Assembly (NCBI GenBank): GCA_023417515.1
Contig: JAEZFL010000040.1
Location: forward strand, 1-49,019
Direction: 5' to 3'
Source: Pseudomonadota bacterium
Lineage (GTDB): Bacteria > Pseudomonadota > Alphaproteobacteria > Sphingomonadales > Sphingomonadaceae
Length of the DNA: 49,019 nt
In this document: one piece after another, positions 7,606-16,035 of the stretch
Layout of the letters: each line of letters begins with the position of its first letter
Position numbering within the stretch: position 1 is the first letter of the stretch
The notes under the pieces: model-generated
Databases searched by the model: none
Told to the model about the DNA's origin: nothing
The model's input: the letters and a program-made list of their open reading frames with translations, nothing else
Translations under genes and position numbers: made by a program

Positions 7606-10600
7606 TCAGTTCAGCCGGGTCGCCGCCACCCAGTCGGCCATGCTGCCGGTGTCATCGACCTGATAGAGCCGGCCCGTGCTGCTCGAACGGCCTCGGCTGA
7701 TGAACAGTCGCTCCATTTCGGCCCGGTTGAAGGGGCGGGAACCGAGGCGGCCGAACACCGCCATTTGATGCCCGGTCTCGTCGACTCCGCGGTCGCGGTC
7801 GAGCCCCTTCGACAGCGCCAGCGCCGGTGAGGGCGTCCGCGCCCAGGCGATCAGCTCCGGAACCGGCCGGGGCGAGAAGCCGTAGAGTGCCGGTTGGGCC
7901 TCCGGCGACGTCAGTTGGATGACGCGGACGCCGTTTCTGCCGTCGGCGACATAGGCGAACAGCGAGGCGTTCGTCGACGCGACGATGACGTCCTCCACGT
8001 CGTTCAGAACCTGGCCGTGCTGCCCGGTGAAGAAGACGGGCGGTTGCGGCGCCTCGGGACGGGTGATGTCGATGATCGCCAGCCCCTGATGCTTGGCGGC
8101 GACATAGGCATAGGTGCGGGCGAGGTAGATGCGCTGAGCATTGTCCAGCCGCACCGTGCCGCTCGCCACTGGCTCCGGCCGCGCCATGTCGGTGACGTCG
8201 AACAGCTTCAGGCCCTCGGCGTCGGTGACCCAGAGATAGCGGAATTGCAGCGCCGACGCGCGCGCGTCGGTCAGCGACAGCGTCGCCGTCACGCGTGGCT
8301 GAAGCGGATCGTCGAGGTCGAGCACGACCAGGCCGGCGGCGGTGGTGACATAGGCATAGGTGCCGGCCAGAGTGATGTGCCGGGCGCCGGCGAGGACGCC
8401 ATTCTCGTTCCACGCGGTGGTGCCGTTGGCGAAGCGGGTGCGCTCGAGAAAGTTGTTCCTGGGCTCGCCGTCGGCCATCGTCCGGACATCGACGAGGATG
8501 AGGCCCTCCTCGGCATCGGTCACCACCGCATAATTGTAGATCGGGTGCATGCGCTGCTCCTGGTTCTCCTCGAGCAGCGAGACGGTGGTGCCGTCCGGAT
8601 TGGCGCGCACCGTCTGCGCCATCCGCTCGTTCCGGTGCGGGTCGATCGGCTGGTTGGTGGCGAGCGCCATGCACGTCGCGTTGCGGCTGGGCACGCGGGT
8701 ATTGTGGCCCAACGGCGAGAAAGGGGCGGTGACGATCCGCTCGGAGGTGCCCTTGTTGCCGATATTGGCGATGTCATAGACTTGGAACCCGCCGCGGCCT
8801 TCGGCGACGAACATATATTCGCCGCGCATCTGCAGGCAGCGCACCGCGCCGCCGGTGCCCTGGTGGATGTTGGCGAACTCCTCGGTGTGGTTGGTCTCGC
8901 CGGACAGATTGCGGTCGAGGCGGTTGCCGCGCTCCCAGTTGATCAGCTGGCGACCATTGCGGTCGACATGGAGGCGGTAGAAATCGGGATAGGCGAAGCG
9001 GTGGAGGTAGGAGCCGATCACCGCCTGCGGCTCGTCCCACTCGGTCACGCGGGTCGCCTGGAAGCCACGTTCGAGACCCGCCCAATTGTGCAGGCCGACG
9101 AAGTTCACGAAGTTCGTCCCCTGCAGCAGAAGCTGCGCCATGATCGCATTGTTGTCGTTGGCTCGGCTGACATGGCAGTCGGAGCAGGTCTTGGTTTCGG
9201 TCCGACGCACGGTGTGCGGGAAGTGCGGCGCGAAGGCCTGCGAGGAGAATCCGGCCGCGGAGATCGGCGGCTGCTGGACGTAGATCCGCTCGCGGTTGAG
9301 GTTGGTCGACGACAGGATCAGCGCCGAGGTCGAGCGGACCGGGGCGACGATTCCGCGCGGTTCTCCATTGGGTGCGGGCTCGCCGACCTTGGTGGTCTGG
9401 TGGCGGCCGAGCTGGAACATCTCCTCGCGCGCCACCTGGGGATTGTAGGTCGCGAAATTGCGCGTCTGGGCACCCTCGAAATGGTGCATGCTCGTGCGGA
9501 AGTTCGCCTCGATCGGCAGATGGCAGCCGGCGCAGCTCGTCGTCCACGACAAGTGACAGGTGAAGCAGGCCATGTCGCCGGTGGGATGGGCGAGGTCGTC
9601 GTCGGGCACGCCTTCGCCGAACGGTGCGTGGCCGTCGGTGCGGTCCGCGCTGCTGGCGCTCATCAGCTTGGAGCGCGCCGAGCGCATGCTGAAGCAGGGG
9701 CCGGTGGTGCGCGGCTCTTCCCATTCCTCTGGGCAGCGATGGCCAATGAGGCTGCCGTCGACACTGTCTCTCACTTGGCTCACCACCCAGAACAGGTTCG
9801 GGTCAACGATCGAGCGCTGGATCAGCACCTGGCGGTTGTCGGGGCAGGTGAGCTGGCGCGGCAGGATCTGCTCGCCGCGCTCGATCGCCTCTGCGATCAT
9901 CTGCTGGGCCTGGCCGCATTCGATCCATTCGAAGCGGCGGCGGCCGTCCTCGTTGCGGATCAGCTCGAGATTCCGCCCGCGCGGCGGCGCGGCGACGTTC
10001 GAGGTGCGCAGGTTCGCATATTCGCGCGCGGTGCCGTGGCAGTCGCGGCAGCCGATCTCGATGGCGTTGGCGACCTCGCCATAGAGGAAGCCGTTGCCGT
10101 GGCTGTCCTGGGCGAAGTGGCAGTCGGCGCATTGCAGGCCGACCTCGGCGTGGATGTCCATCATGTGGACGGCGCGGCCGTTATTTTCGCCGACTCCGGG
10201 GAAGGCCGGTTCGCCGGAGCGCCGGAAGACCTCGCGCCGCTGGATCTCCTCGGCGCTGGCGAGGCGACCGTCGGCGCCTGTCACGTCGATCCGCTCGCCG
10301 CGCACGTCGACGAGATTGCCCTCGCGGTCGCGTCGGAAGATTCCGCGGAAGTTCCAGCCGTGGCCGTGATAGTCGGCGAACTGGGTCATCCGGGCGCGCG
10401 GATTGATCTGGTCATAGACCTCGCGAAGGAAATCGACGTCGCTCCACAGGCCGCGCGTGGCTGCGGCTTCCGGGTTGCGGTCGAGGATCTCGAACGTCTG
10501 GCTGGAGCTCGGATAGCGCTGCCGGCGGTAGGTTTCCTGCCACCTTCGCTGGTCCTCGGCGCTCAGGTTCGGCGGCATTTCAAGGCGGTTCTCCCGCCCC

Positions 10601-12120
10601 GGCCACATGAGGTCGGCATCGGCCTCATAATCCCACATCGTATAGCCGAGATAGGTGTTCAGGAAGATGTTGGGCTGGTGCATGTGGCACGTCATGCACT
10701 GCGCGGTCGGGATGGCGCGGGTGAAGACGTGGCGCAGCGGGTGGCCGCGCTCGCGCATCGTCTGGTGGTTTGCGTCCGCGGGTGCCGCCGCGGTTGCGTG
10801 GTCGGCGCCGCCACCTTGATTTTCGCCATGCCCTTCCGCCGATGATGCCGAGGCGCCGTCGGGACCGCAGGTCGTCGACAATGGCGCGCCCGCCGCCGCC
10901 TGGCCGGTCACCGGGAAGGGCGGCTCGCGGCGATGCGTCTCGTCATGCGCCTCGTGTTGCTCGAGGTTGCGGATGGTCGGGTCGCAGGTCTGCGTCTCGC
11001 CGTCGCGGCCATATCGGGCGTAGGTCAGGCTGTGCTGCGGCTGTCGGTCGTTGGCGTAGATGACGTGGCAGCCCGCACAGCCCGAATGGCGATAGTCGCC
11101 GGGCTGGTCGTTGGTGCCCATGAACCACATGTACGGGTCGTTGAGGCGCGTCTTGTGGATGTTGAGCACCGCGATGGCGACCCGAAGGCCGGTGCCCGGA
11201 CCGCGGTTCGACTGGCGGATGTCGGGCCGGCCCGGCTCTTCGAGGCGCTGGATCGAGCCCGACGGGTTGGGCAGGCCGATCTCGGCGAACTGAGTGCCGA
11301 TGTTGCGCCCGCCGCGCTCGAACACGCGGAACACGTCGGCGGGCGGGAAGACGTGCCAGGTCGGCAGCGGGTAGAGCGCGCCGAGCACGCCGCGGGCGCG
11401 CTGCTCCGCGGTCGGCTGGCCGTTGGGCGGCGACAGGATCACGGCATTCTGGCCGGTACGGGTATAGGCCTCGCCGGTGATGTAGTTCTTGTAGGGTAGG
11501 ATGCCGTTATTATAGGCGCCGCCGCCCCACAGCATCGCTCCGGTCGACATCAGCGACCGCTCGGCAGCCTCGATGATCTCGATATGGCAGGCGCCGCAGC
11601 TCTCGCGGACCACGCGATAGTCGGCGGGATTGACGAAGCGGACGAATTCCGGCGCCTCAATGTTGAGCAGGGTGTAGCTGCGCGCCGGGTTGGCGCTCGA
11701 CGGCCAATGCCAGCCGCCGGGATAGCGCGGCAGGACGTGCGCCTGGTCGCGCGCTGCGATGTAGCGCGGGTCGTCATGCGCCAGGTCCGGGTCACCCGCG
11801 ATGCGCGGATTGCCGCCGTGGCAATCGGTGCAACCCAGGACAACCGCCGGCGAACGGTGCATGGTGTGGGCGTCGCTGTCGTAATGGCACGACATGCAGC
11901 CGCTGGTCCGCGACTCGCCGCTTTTCTCGCGCGCCGCCGCCCAATCCTGGGTGCGGGGGGCAGGGGCCGCCCGCACCAGGCTATAGTCGCGGACGACCGG
12001 CTTTTCCTTTTCGGCCGCGCCGACATTGGCGGCGCCGAACACGGCTGACGCGACGACGGCTGCAGCCACCAGCGCAATCTTGCCGAACCGTGCTCCGATC
12101 GTGGCCCCCATCACCCTCAT
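7606..12120 (-). CDS. Decaheme cytochrome c with C-terminal LVIVD-type beta-propeller
   Basis: A 1504-residue exported protein. The N-terminus is a typical signal peptide (cleavage near residues 34-36, ...GAA-EKE). Ten CxxCH sites follow across roughly the first thousand residues (CMSCH, CTDCH, CGACH, CAGCH, CMTCH, CADCH, CRDCH, CFTCH, CAGCH, CSDCH). The last 450 residues contain repeated blocks such as YAVVTDAEEGLILVDV, YAYVTTAAGLVVLDL and YAYVAAKHQGLAIIDI, the LVIVD repeat that builds a beta-propeller. The gene begins one base after the stop of the outer-membrane barrel gene, so it is the last cistron of a four-gene operon. Inferred location is periplasmic or cell surface, as the terminal electron-accepting or donating partner of the barrel. 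Its substrate is not evident. Confidence 0.85.
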   Translation of the reverse strand: MRVMGATIGARFGKIALVAAAVVASAVFGAANVGAAEKEKPVVRDYSLVRAAPAPRTQDWAAAREKSGESRTSGCMSCHYDSDAHTMHRSPAVVLGCTDCHGGNPRIAGDPDLAHDDPRYIAARDQAHVLPRYPGGWHWPSSANPARSYTLLNIEAPEFVRFVNPADYRVVRESCGACHIEIIEAAERSLMSTGAMLWGGGAYNNGILPYKNYITGEAYTRTGQNAVILSPPNGQPTAEQRARGVLGALYPLPTWHVFPPADVFRVFERGGRNIGTQFAEIGLPNPSGSIQRLEEPGRPDIRQSNRGPGTGLRVAIAVLNIHKTRLNDPYMWFMGTNDQPGDYRHSGCAGCHVIYANDRQPQHSLTYARYGRDGETQTCDPTIRNLEQHEAHDETHRREPPFPVTGQAAAGAPLSTTCGPDGASASSAEGHGENQGGGADHATAAAPADANHQTMRERGHPLRHVFTRAIPTAQCMTCHMHQPNIFLNTYLGYTMWDYEADADLMWPGRENRLEMPPNLSAEDQRRWQETYRRQRYPSSSQTFEILDRNPEAAATRGLWSDVDFLREVYDQINPRARMTQFADYHGHGWNFRGIFRRDREGNLVDVRGERIDVTGADGRLASAEEIQRREVFRRSGEPAFPGVGENNGRAVHMMDIHAEVGLQCADCHFAQDSHGNGFLYGEVANAIEIGCRDCHGTAREYANLRTSNVAAPPRGRNLELIRNEDGRRRFEWIECGQAQQMIAEAIERGEQILPRQLTCPDNRQVLIQRSIVDPNLFWVVSQVRDSVDGSLIGHRCPEEWEEPRTTGPCFSMRSARSKLMSASSADRTDGHAPFGEGVPDDDLAHPTGDMACFTCHLSWTTSCAGCHLPIEANFRTSMHHFEGAQTRNFATYNPQVAREEMFQLGRHQTTKVGEPAPNGEPRGIVAPVRSTSALILSSTNLNRERIYVQQPPISAAGFSSQAFAPHFPHTVRRTETKTCSDCHVSRANDNNAIMAQLLLQGTNFVNFVGLHNWAGLERGFQATRVTEWDEPQAVIGSYLHRFAYPDFYRLHVDRNGRQLINWERGNRLDRNLSGETNHTEEFANIHQGTGGAVRCLQMRGEYMFVAEGRGGFQVYDIANIGNKGTSERIVTAPFSPLGHNTRVPSRNATCMALATNQPIDPHRNERMAQTVRANPDGTTVSLLEENQEQRMHPIYNYAVVTDAEEGLILVDVRTMADGEPRNNFLERTRFANGTTAWNENGVLAGARHITLAGTYAYVTTAAGLVVLDLDDPLQPRVTATLSLTDARASALQFRYLWVTDAEGLKLFDVTDMARPEPVASGTVRLDNAQRIYLARTYAYVAAKHQGLAIIDITRPEAPQPPVFFTGQHGQVLNDVEDVIVASTNASLFAYVADGRNGVRVIQLTSPEAQPALYGFSPRPVPELIAWARTPSPALALSKGLDRDRGVDETGHQMAVFGRLGSRPFNRAEMERLFISRGRSSSTGRLYQVDDTGSMADWVAATRLN

Positions 12121-12121
12121 C

Positions 12122-14071
12122 TCAATACGTCAGGATCGCGTTCAACAGGATCGAATAATAGAAATCGTGCCGTCCCTGGTTGGTGAAGAGGTCGTTGAAG
12201 CCCGCCGTCGGGATCAGGGCCGCCGCGGACGCTCGGAACACCAAATTCTGGTTGAAGTTCGGACGGTAGATCGCCGCCGCGGAAATATCGAAGCCGATCT
12301 CGTTGGGAATGGTCCCTTCGACGCGCAGCGCTTCCAGCACCTCGGTGCGGTGGAACCACAGATGGTTGGCGTTGCCCGACAGCCGGAAGTCGGGCGTGAT
12401 GTCGAAGTCGGCGCCGACTCCGAGCAGGAGCGTCCCCGGATTGACGAAGTTGGACTGGCCTTCCTCCTTGGACGAGCGAAGGTTGGCGAGGATTCCGTTG
12501 CGGCCGTTTAGCGAGACCGCGCGCGCGCCTCCGGCGAAGGGAATGGTCTGGCGGATCCAGTAGCTGGTGTCGGCGCCCGCGAAGATCGGATTCTCGAAGA
12601 TCGCGTCATAGCCGGCCTGGGTGTCGTTATAGGGATCGCCGTCGCCGCTCGAGATCATCGCGGCGCCGCGCAGGCGGATCCAGTTGAAGTCGTAGCTCGG
12701 CTCGAACGCGGCGAAATAGCCGCTGATGTCCGCCGGCCGGCCGGTGAAGACGTTGTGCTGCTCCCAGCCGAACACGTAGGAGAGCGACGCCGACAGGTTG
12801 ATCCGGCCGATACGGCCGTCCGCATTGTAGCCGAGATAGACGGCGTCGTAATTGCGGCCTCTGAGATCGCCGAACAGGGCCGGGCGCACCGGGAAGCCGT
12901 TGTCGTCGATATGGATGTCCTGGCCTTCGCGGTTGATGTTCCAGGTGAGGCTGGCCTCGCTGGTCAGGCCGACGAAGGGCATGTCCTGGCGGAAGACGTT
13001 GGCGTGGATGATCCAGTCGTTGCGCGGGCTCGCGGTGACGTCGTTGAGGCCGGAATTGGTGTCTTTCTCCAGCCGCCAAACGCCGATCAGATTATATTGC
13101 CAGCGGTTGTTGTCGCGATTGCCGAACAGGCGCACCGCGAGGTTCTGGTCGTTGAACAGGAAGCCGCGGAAATCGAACTGGAGCGGCTGGATTCCGACCC
13201 GGATGGAGTCAAAGTCGTAGCGGTCCGAGACGTCGCGAAAGTGATAGTCGATGAAGGCTTCCTGGACTCCGATCCAGGTATCGAGGCGGCTGGTGCCGCG
13301 CGAGGGCTCGACGAACAGGATGCGCCGCTCGGAGACGTCGACATAGTTCATCTGCGCCGCCAGCGTCAGGCGATATTCGACGGTCGGCGGACGGTAGGCG
13401 GTGTTGCCTTTGATGAGGGCGGCGCTGAGGATGACGGTCTGGGCAGCGACGAGGCTGTCGTTGATTCCGAACACGTCGTTGCTGCCCGGGCGGTCGGTGG
13501 TCTGGACGCCGACCGGGATCGGGAAGGAGCGCGGCTCCAGCACGGTGTCGGAAATGGCGCTGCCGACGAAGAACCAGTCGTCGCCGCCGAGGCCGAGGGC
13601 GTCGAACACACGGCAGCCAAGCGTGCGGCGATGGCGTCGGCCGACCTCGTCCTGCTGGTCGCGCAGCTCCGGCGTGCAGATCGGCCGATCGCCCTTCAGC
13701 GTGTTCTGATTATAGGGATCGAGATAATTCTCGCGGGCGAAGCCGAGGTCGCCCACGCCCCGGATCCGCAGGGAATCGATCAGCCGCCAGCGGTCGGGGA
13801 TCGGAATATGGTCGGTCGGATAGGCTTCTGGCGGCGGCGAGCGGATCGCGCCCGGATTGACCTGCTCGACCGGCGCCTCGAGCGCTTCCTGAGGGACGCC
13901 TGGACGGCGGCGCTGGTCCTCGCCGAGTCCTTCCGTATTGGCTGGCGGCTCGACCTCGGGCGGCTGCTCCGCCTGGCCGGCGGGCGCGGGCTGCGACGCA
14001 CTTTGCTCCTCGCCGGCCGGCGGCTGCATCATCGACGCGACGAGCGCGATGAGGGAGGAGCCCAGAGTCAT
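12122..14071 (-). CDS. Outer-membrane beta-barrel protein (putative cytochrome conduit porin)
   Basis: About 649 residues. A short hydrophobic leader (MTLGSSLIALVASMMQ) is followed by a proline/glutamine/glutamate-rich linker to about residue 75. The remainder is dominated by alternating polar/hydrophobic strands with many aromatic girdle residues, ending in Tyr, as in outer-membrane barrels. The start chosen is the ATG that overlaps the preceding stop as ATGA; a GTG 12 bases upstream is possible. It sits between a HbpS-type lipoprotein and the decaheme propeller protein. By analogy with MtrB/PioB-type conduits it could hold a cytochrome in the outer membrane. No sequence relationship to MtrB can be claimed from inspection; a plain porin is the alternative. 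Confidence 0.7.
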   Translation of the reverse strand: MTLGSSLIALVASMMQPPAGEEQSASQPAPAGQAEQPPEVEPPANTEGLGEDQRRRPGVPQEALEAPVEQVNPGAIRSPPPEAYPTDHIPIPDRWRLIDSLRIRGVGDLGFARENYLDPYNQNTLKGDRPICTPELRDQQDEVGRRHRRTLGCRVFDALGLGGDDWFFVGSAISDTVLEPRSFPIPVGVQTTDRPGSNDVFGINDSLVAAQTVILSAALIKGNTAYRPPTVEYRLTLAAQMNYVDVSERRILFVEPSRGTSRLDTWIGVQEAFIDYHFRDVSDRYDFDSIRVGIQPLQFDFRGFLFNDQNLAVRLFGNRDNNRWQYNLIGVWRLEKDTNSGLNDVTASPRNDWIIHANVFRQDMPFVGLTSEASLTWNINREGQDIHIDDNGFPVRPALFGDLRGRNYDAVYLGYNADGRIGRINLSASLSYVFGWEQHNVFTGRPADISGYFAAFEPSYDFNWIRLRGAAMISSGDGDPYNDTQAGYDAIFENPIFAGADTSYWIRQTIPFAGGARAVSLNGRNGILANLRSSKEEGQSNFVNPGTLLLGVGADFDITPDFRLSGNANHLWFHRTEVLEALRVEGTIPNEIGFDISAAAIYRPNFNQNLVFRASAAALIPTAGFNDLFTNQGRHDFYYSILLNAILTY

Positions 14072-16035
14072 TTTCCCTGGCACACATTCTGCTCGTTCGA
14101 GCCGATGAACGGCGCGAACGGGCAGTTGATGTAGCGGAGCCGGACGTTGACGCTCGGGACCACGATCTGATCTGCACGGATTGCCGGCGGGGCGTTGTTG
14201 ATCGTCTGGACGCGCGCACTGGCATTGTGCGTTCCCAGGAAGCTGATCATGTCATCCTGGTCGATGCCGTCGCCGGACACGCCGATCCCGCCCACCAATA
14301 TGTTCCCCCGGTAGATCGGGACGGAGCCGGGGAAGATCTGGATTCCGTTGGCGAGCAGGCCGGGATTCGGGTTCTGCGTACATTGTTGCGGCGTGTCGGG
14401 GCCGGCGCCGAGGACGAACAGCACGTGTTGAAGCACGTTCTGCTCGATCAGCGCGGATTGAAGCCCGGTGGAGAAGGGATTGAATTCGAGGATCGGCCGC
14501 GAGAACGGCCCTGGCGGCCGGCCGAGCTCGCCATCCGGGAAATAAGGCCGCGACAGATTGCCATTGGCACGGTCGGAAAATGCGAACTGGCCGGTCAGCG
14601 CAGTGGGATCGCCCAGGAAGGTCCGCGCATTGCCCACGAACATCGACACGTCGGGGTCGGGATTTCCGAGCAATTGCTGCGCAGCAATCATGCTCGAGAA
14701 GAATGTCGCCGTGCGCGCCTTTTGAAGCGACACGTCGATTCCGAAGATCGGGGCGTCGGGCGAGCGGACGAGTCCGAGCACCGCGCCGTTGGTGTCGACC
14801 ACGCTGATCGAAACCTGGGCCCGGCTGTCGAGCGGCTGGCGGATCTGGGCGCGCGCCGCGCTCATCACTCGGAACGCCTCCTCGAGCAAGGCGGTCACTT
14901 CGGCGGCGGTCAGCGACTGCGCCGTCCCCTCGGTGCCGGCGCGGATCGGGTAGCGGTTGGCGCCGCTACCGTTGCTCAGCACGAAGGCGTCGCGGTTGGA
15001 GAATTCCGCCGCGGTTGAGGCCCGGATGCCCGAGGCCTCGCTGCCGTAAGCGGTGCCGGGTCGAATGCCGCCGGCCGCGTCATAATAGCCGATGACACTG
15101 GTCAGCGCGCCGACGGGGCCGTTGATCGCGGCGAAGGCCGGTGCGCTCGCCGGATTGCTGACCAGGTCGGCCAGGTTCGTGTCGCTGTAGCGCAGCGACG
15201 TGCCGTCGACGGCGATCCGCTCGGCGCGGATCGCGTCGGGCGCCGCGAAGCCGACGCTCGCGGCGACGGCGATCGCTTCCTCGTCGTCGCGGTCCACGTC
15301 GCGCACTTCCGGATCGAAGCCGTACAGGCCGTCGGCGAACACACCGATGCCGCCGACAACGACCCCGTTGACGTAAAGCGGAAAGCCGCCCGGGTCGGCG
15401 GACAGGCCGAGCGGCGACCGCTTGGGGCCGATCAGAGCGGCCGGAGTGGCGGCGGGAGTGAACCGTGCCGCCAGGTCGGAGCAGGGCAGCTGGCTGAACT
15501 GCACGCCGAACAGCGGGCCGCTCTCGAGGCCGCGGGCGACCGCCGAGGGCGGGAAATGCTCCTGCACGATCATGCTCGCCGTGCGCGTCGAGAAGGCGTT
15601 GCCGCCCGACGAGAGATAGGCGCCGGTGATCGCCTTGGCGATCGCCGCGGCGACCGCCGCCGGGACGTTGTCGAGGCCGGGCCGGTTGCCGACGCCCTGC
15701 AGGTCGTGGATGCTGCCGTTGGGCCCGCGCGGCACGTCGACCTGAAGGTTCGCACCGTTCATCACGAACACCGCGAGCACGTTGCCGACCCGGTCGGTCA
15801 CCGCGAAGGTCGCGCGGACGCCCCGCGCCTGCGCCTCGCCGACGCCCTGGGCGATGATCTGCTGGATGTTGGCGACGCTGAGCGATTGCTGGGCCGGTAC
15901 GTCGAACACGGTGGTCGGCGCCGGGGTGGGGGTTGGCGTGGGCGGCGGCGGGGCAGGGATCGAGCCGCCGCCACCGCCGCACGAGGTGGCAAGCAACATG
16001 GCCGCGATGGCGATCGTCGATGTGGCGCGATTCAT
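14068..16035 (-). CDS. Lipoprotein with two GlcG/HbpS-like heme-binding-type domains
   Basis: A 655-residue predicted lipoprotein (lipobox LLATSC, Cys19) with a Gly-rich then Pro/Thr-rich tether to about residue 42. Two copies of the GlcG/HbpS fold follow. Each begins with a helix and an 'A.TDR.GN.L' or 'SVVDTNGAVLG' strand and ends with a 'VGGIGV..DG' strand; examples are VVVGGIGVFADGLYGF and ILVGGIGVSGDGIDQD. The family includes the heme-binding redox sensor HbpS and GlcG. The start ATG overlaps the upstream cytochrome stop by four bases, and its own stop overlaps the barrel start. Inferred role: envelope heme or small-molecule binding in the electron-transfer complex; which ligand is unknown. 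Confidence 0.75.
   Translation of the reverse strand: MNRATSTIAIAAMLLATSCGGGGGSIPAPPPPTPTPTPAPTTVFDVPAQQSLSVANIQQIIAQGVGEAQARGVRATFAVTDRVGNVLAVFVMNGANLQVDVPRGPNGSIHDLQGVGNRPGLDNVPAAVAAAIAKAITGAYLSSGGNAFSTRTASMIVQEHFPPSAVARGLESGPLFGVQFSQLPCSDLAARFTPAATPAALIGPKRSPLGLSADPGGFPLYVNGVVVGGIGVFADGLYGFDPEVRDVDRDDEEAIAVAASVGFAAPDAIRAERIAVDGTSLRYSDTNLADLVSNPASAPAFAAINGPVGALTSVIGYYDAAGGIRPGTAYGSEASGIRASTAAEFSNRDAFVLSNGSGANRYPIRAGTEGTAQSLTAAEVTALLEEAFRVMSAARAQIRQPLDSRAQVSISVVDTNGAVLGLVRSPDAPIFGIDVSLQKARTATFFSSMIAAQQLLGNPDPDVSMFVGNARTFLGDPTALTGQFAFSDRANGNLSRPYFPDGELGRPPGPFSRPILEFNPFSTGLQSALIEQNVLQHVLFVLGAGPDTPQQCTQNPNPGLLANGIQIFPGSVPIYRGNILVGGIGVSGDGIDQDDMISFLGTHNASARVQTINNAPPAIRADQIVVPSVNVRLRYINCPFAPFIGSNEQNVCQGK

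Noticed and set aside
7894..10845. A very long plus-strand open frame opposite the decaheme propeller gene
   Set aside because: Its residues show no domain and are the GC-biased antisense of a protein with ten heme motifs and a signal peptide on the other strand.
12122..14071. Naming the barrel MtrB or PioB
   Set aside because: Only architecture and context support a conduit role; no diagnostic CxxC motif or sequence relation can be shown by eye.
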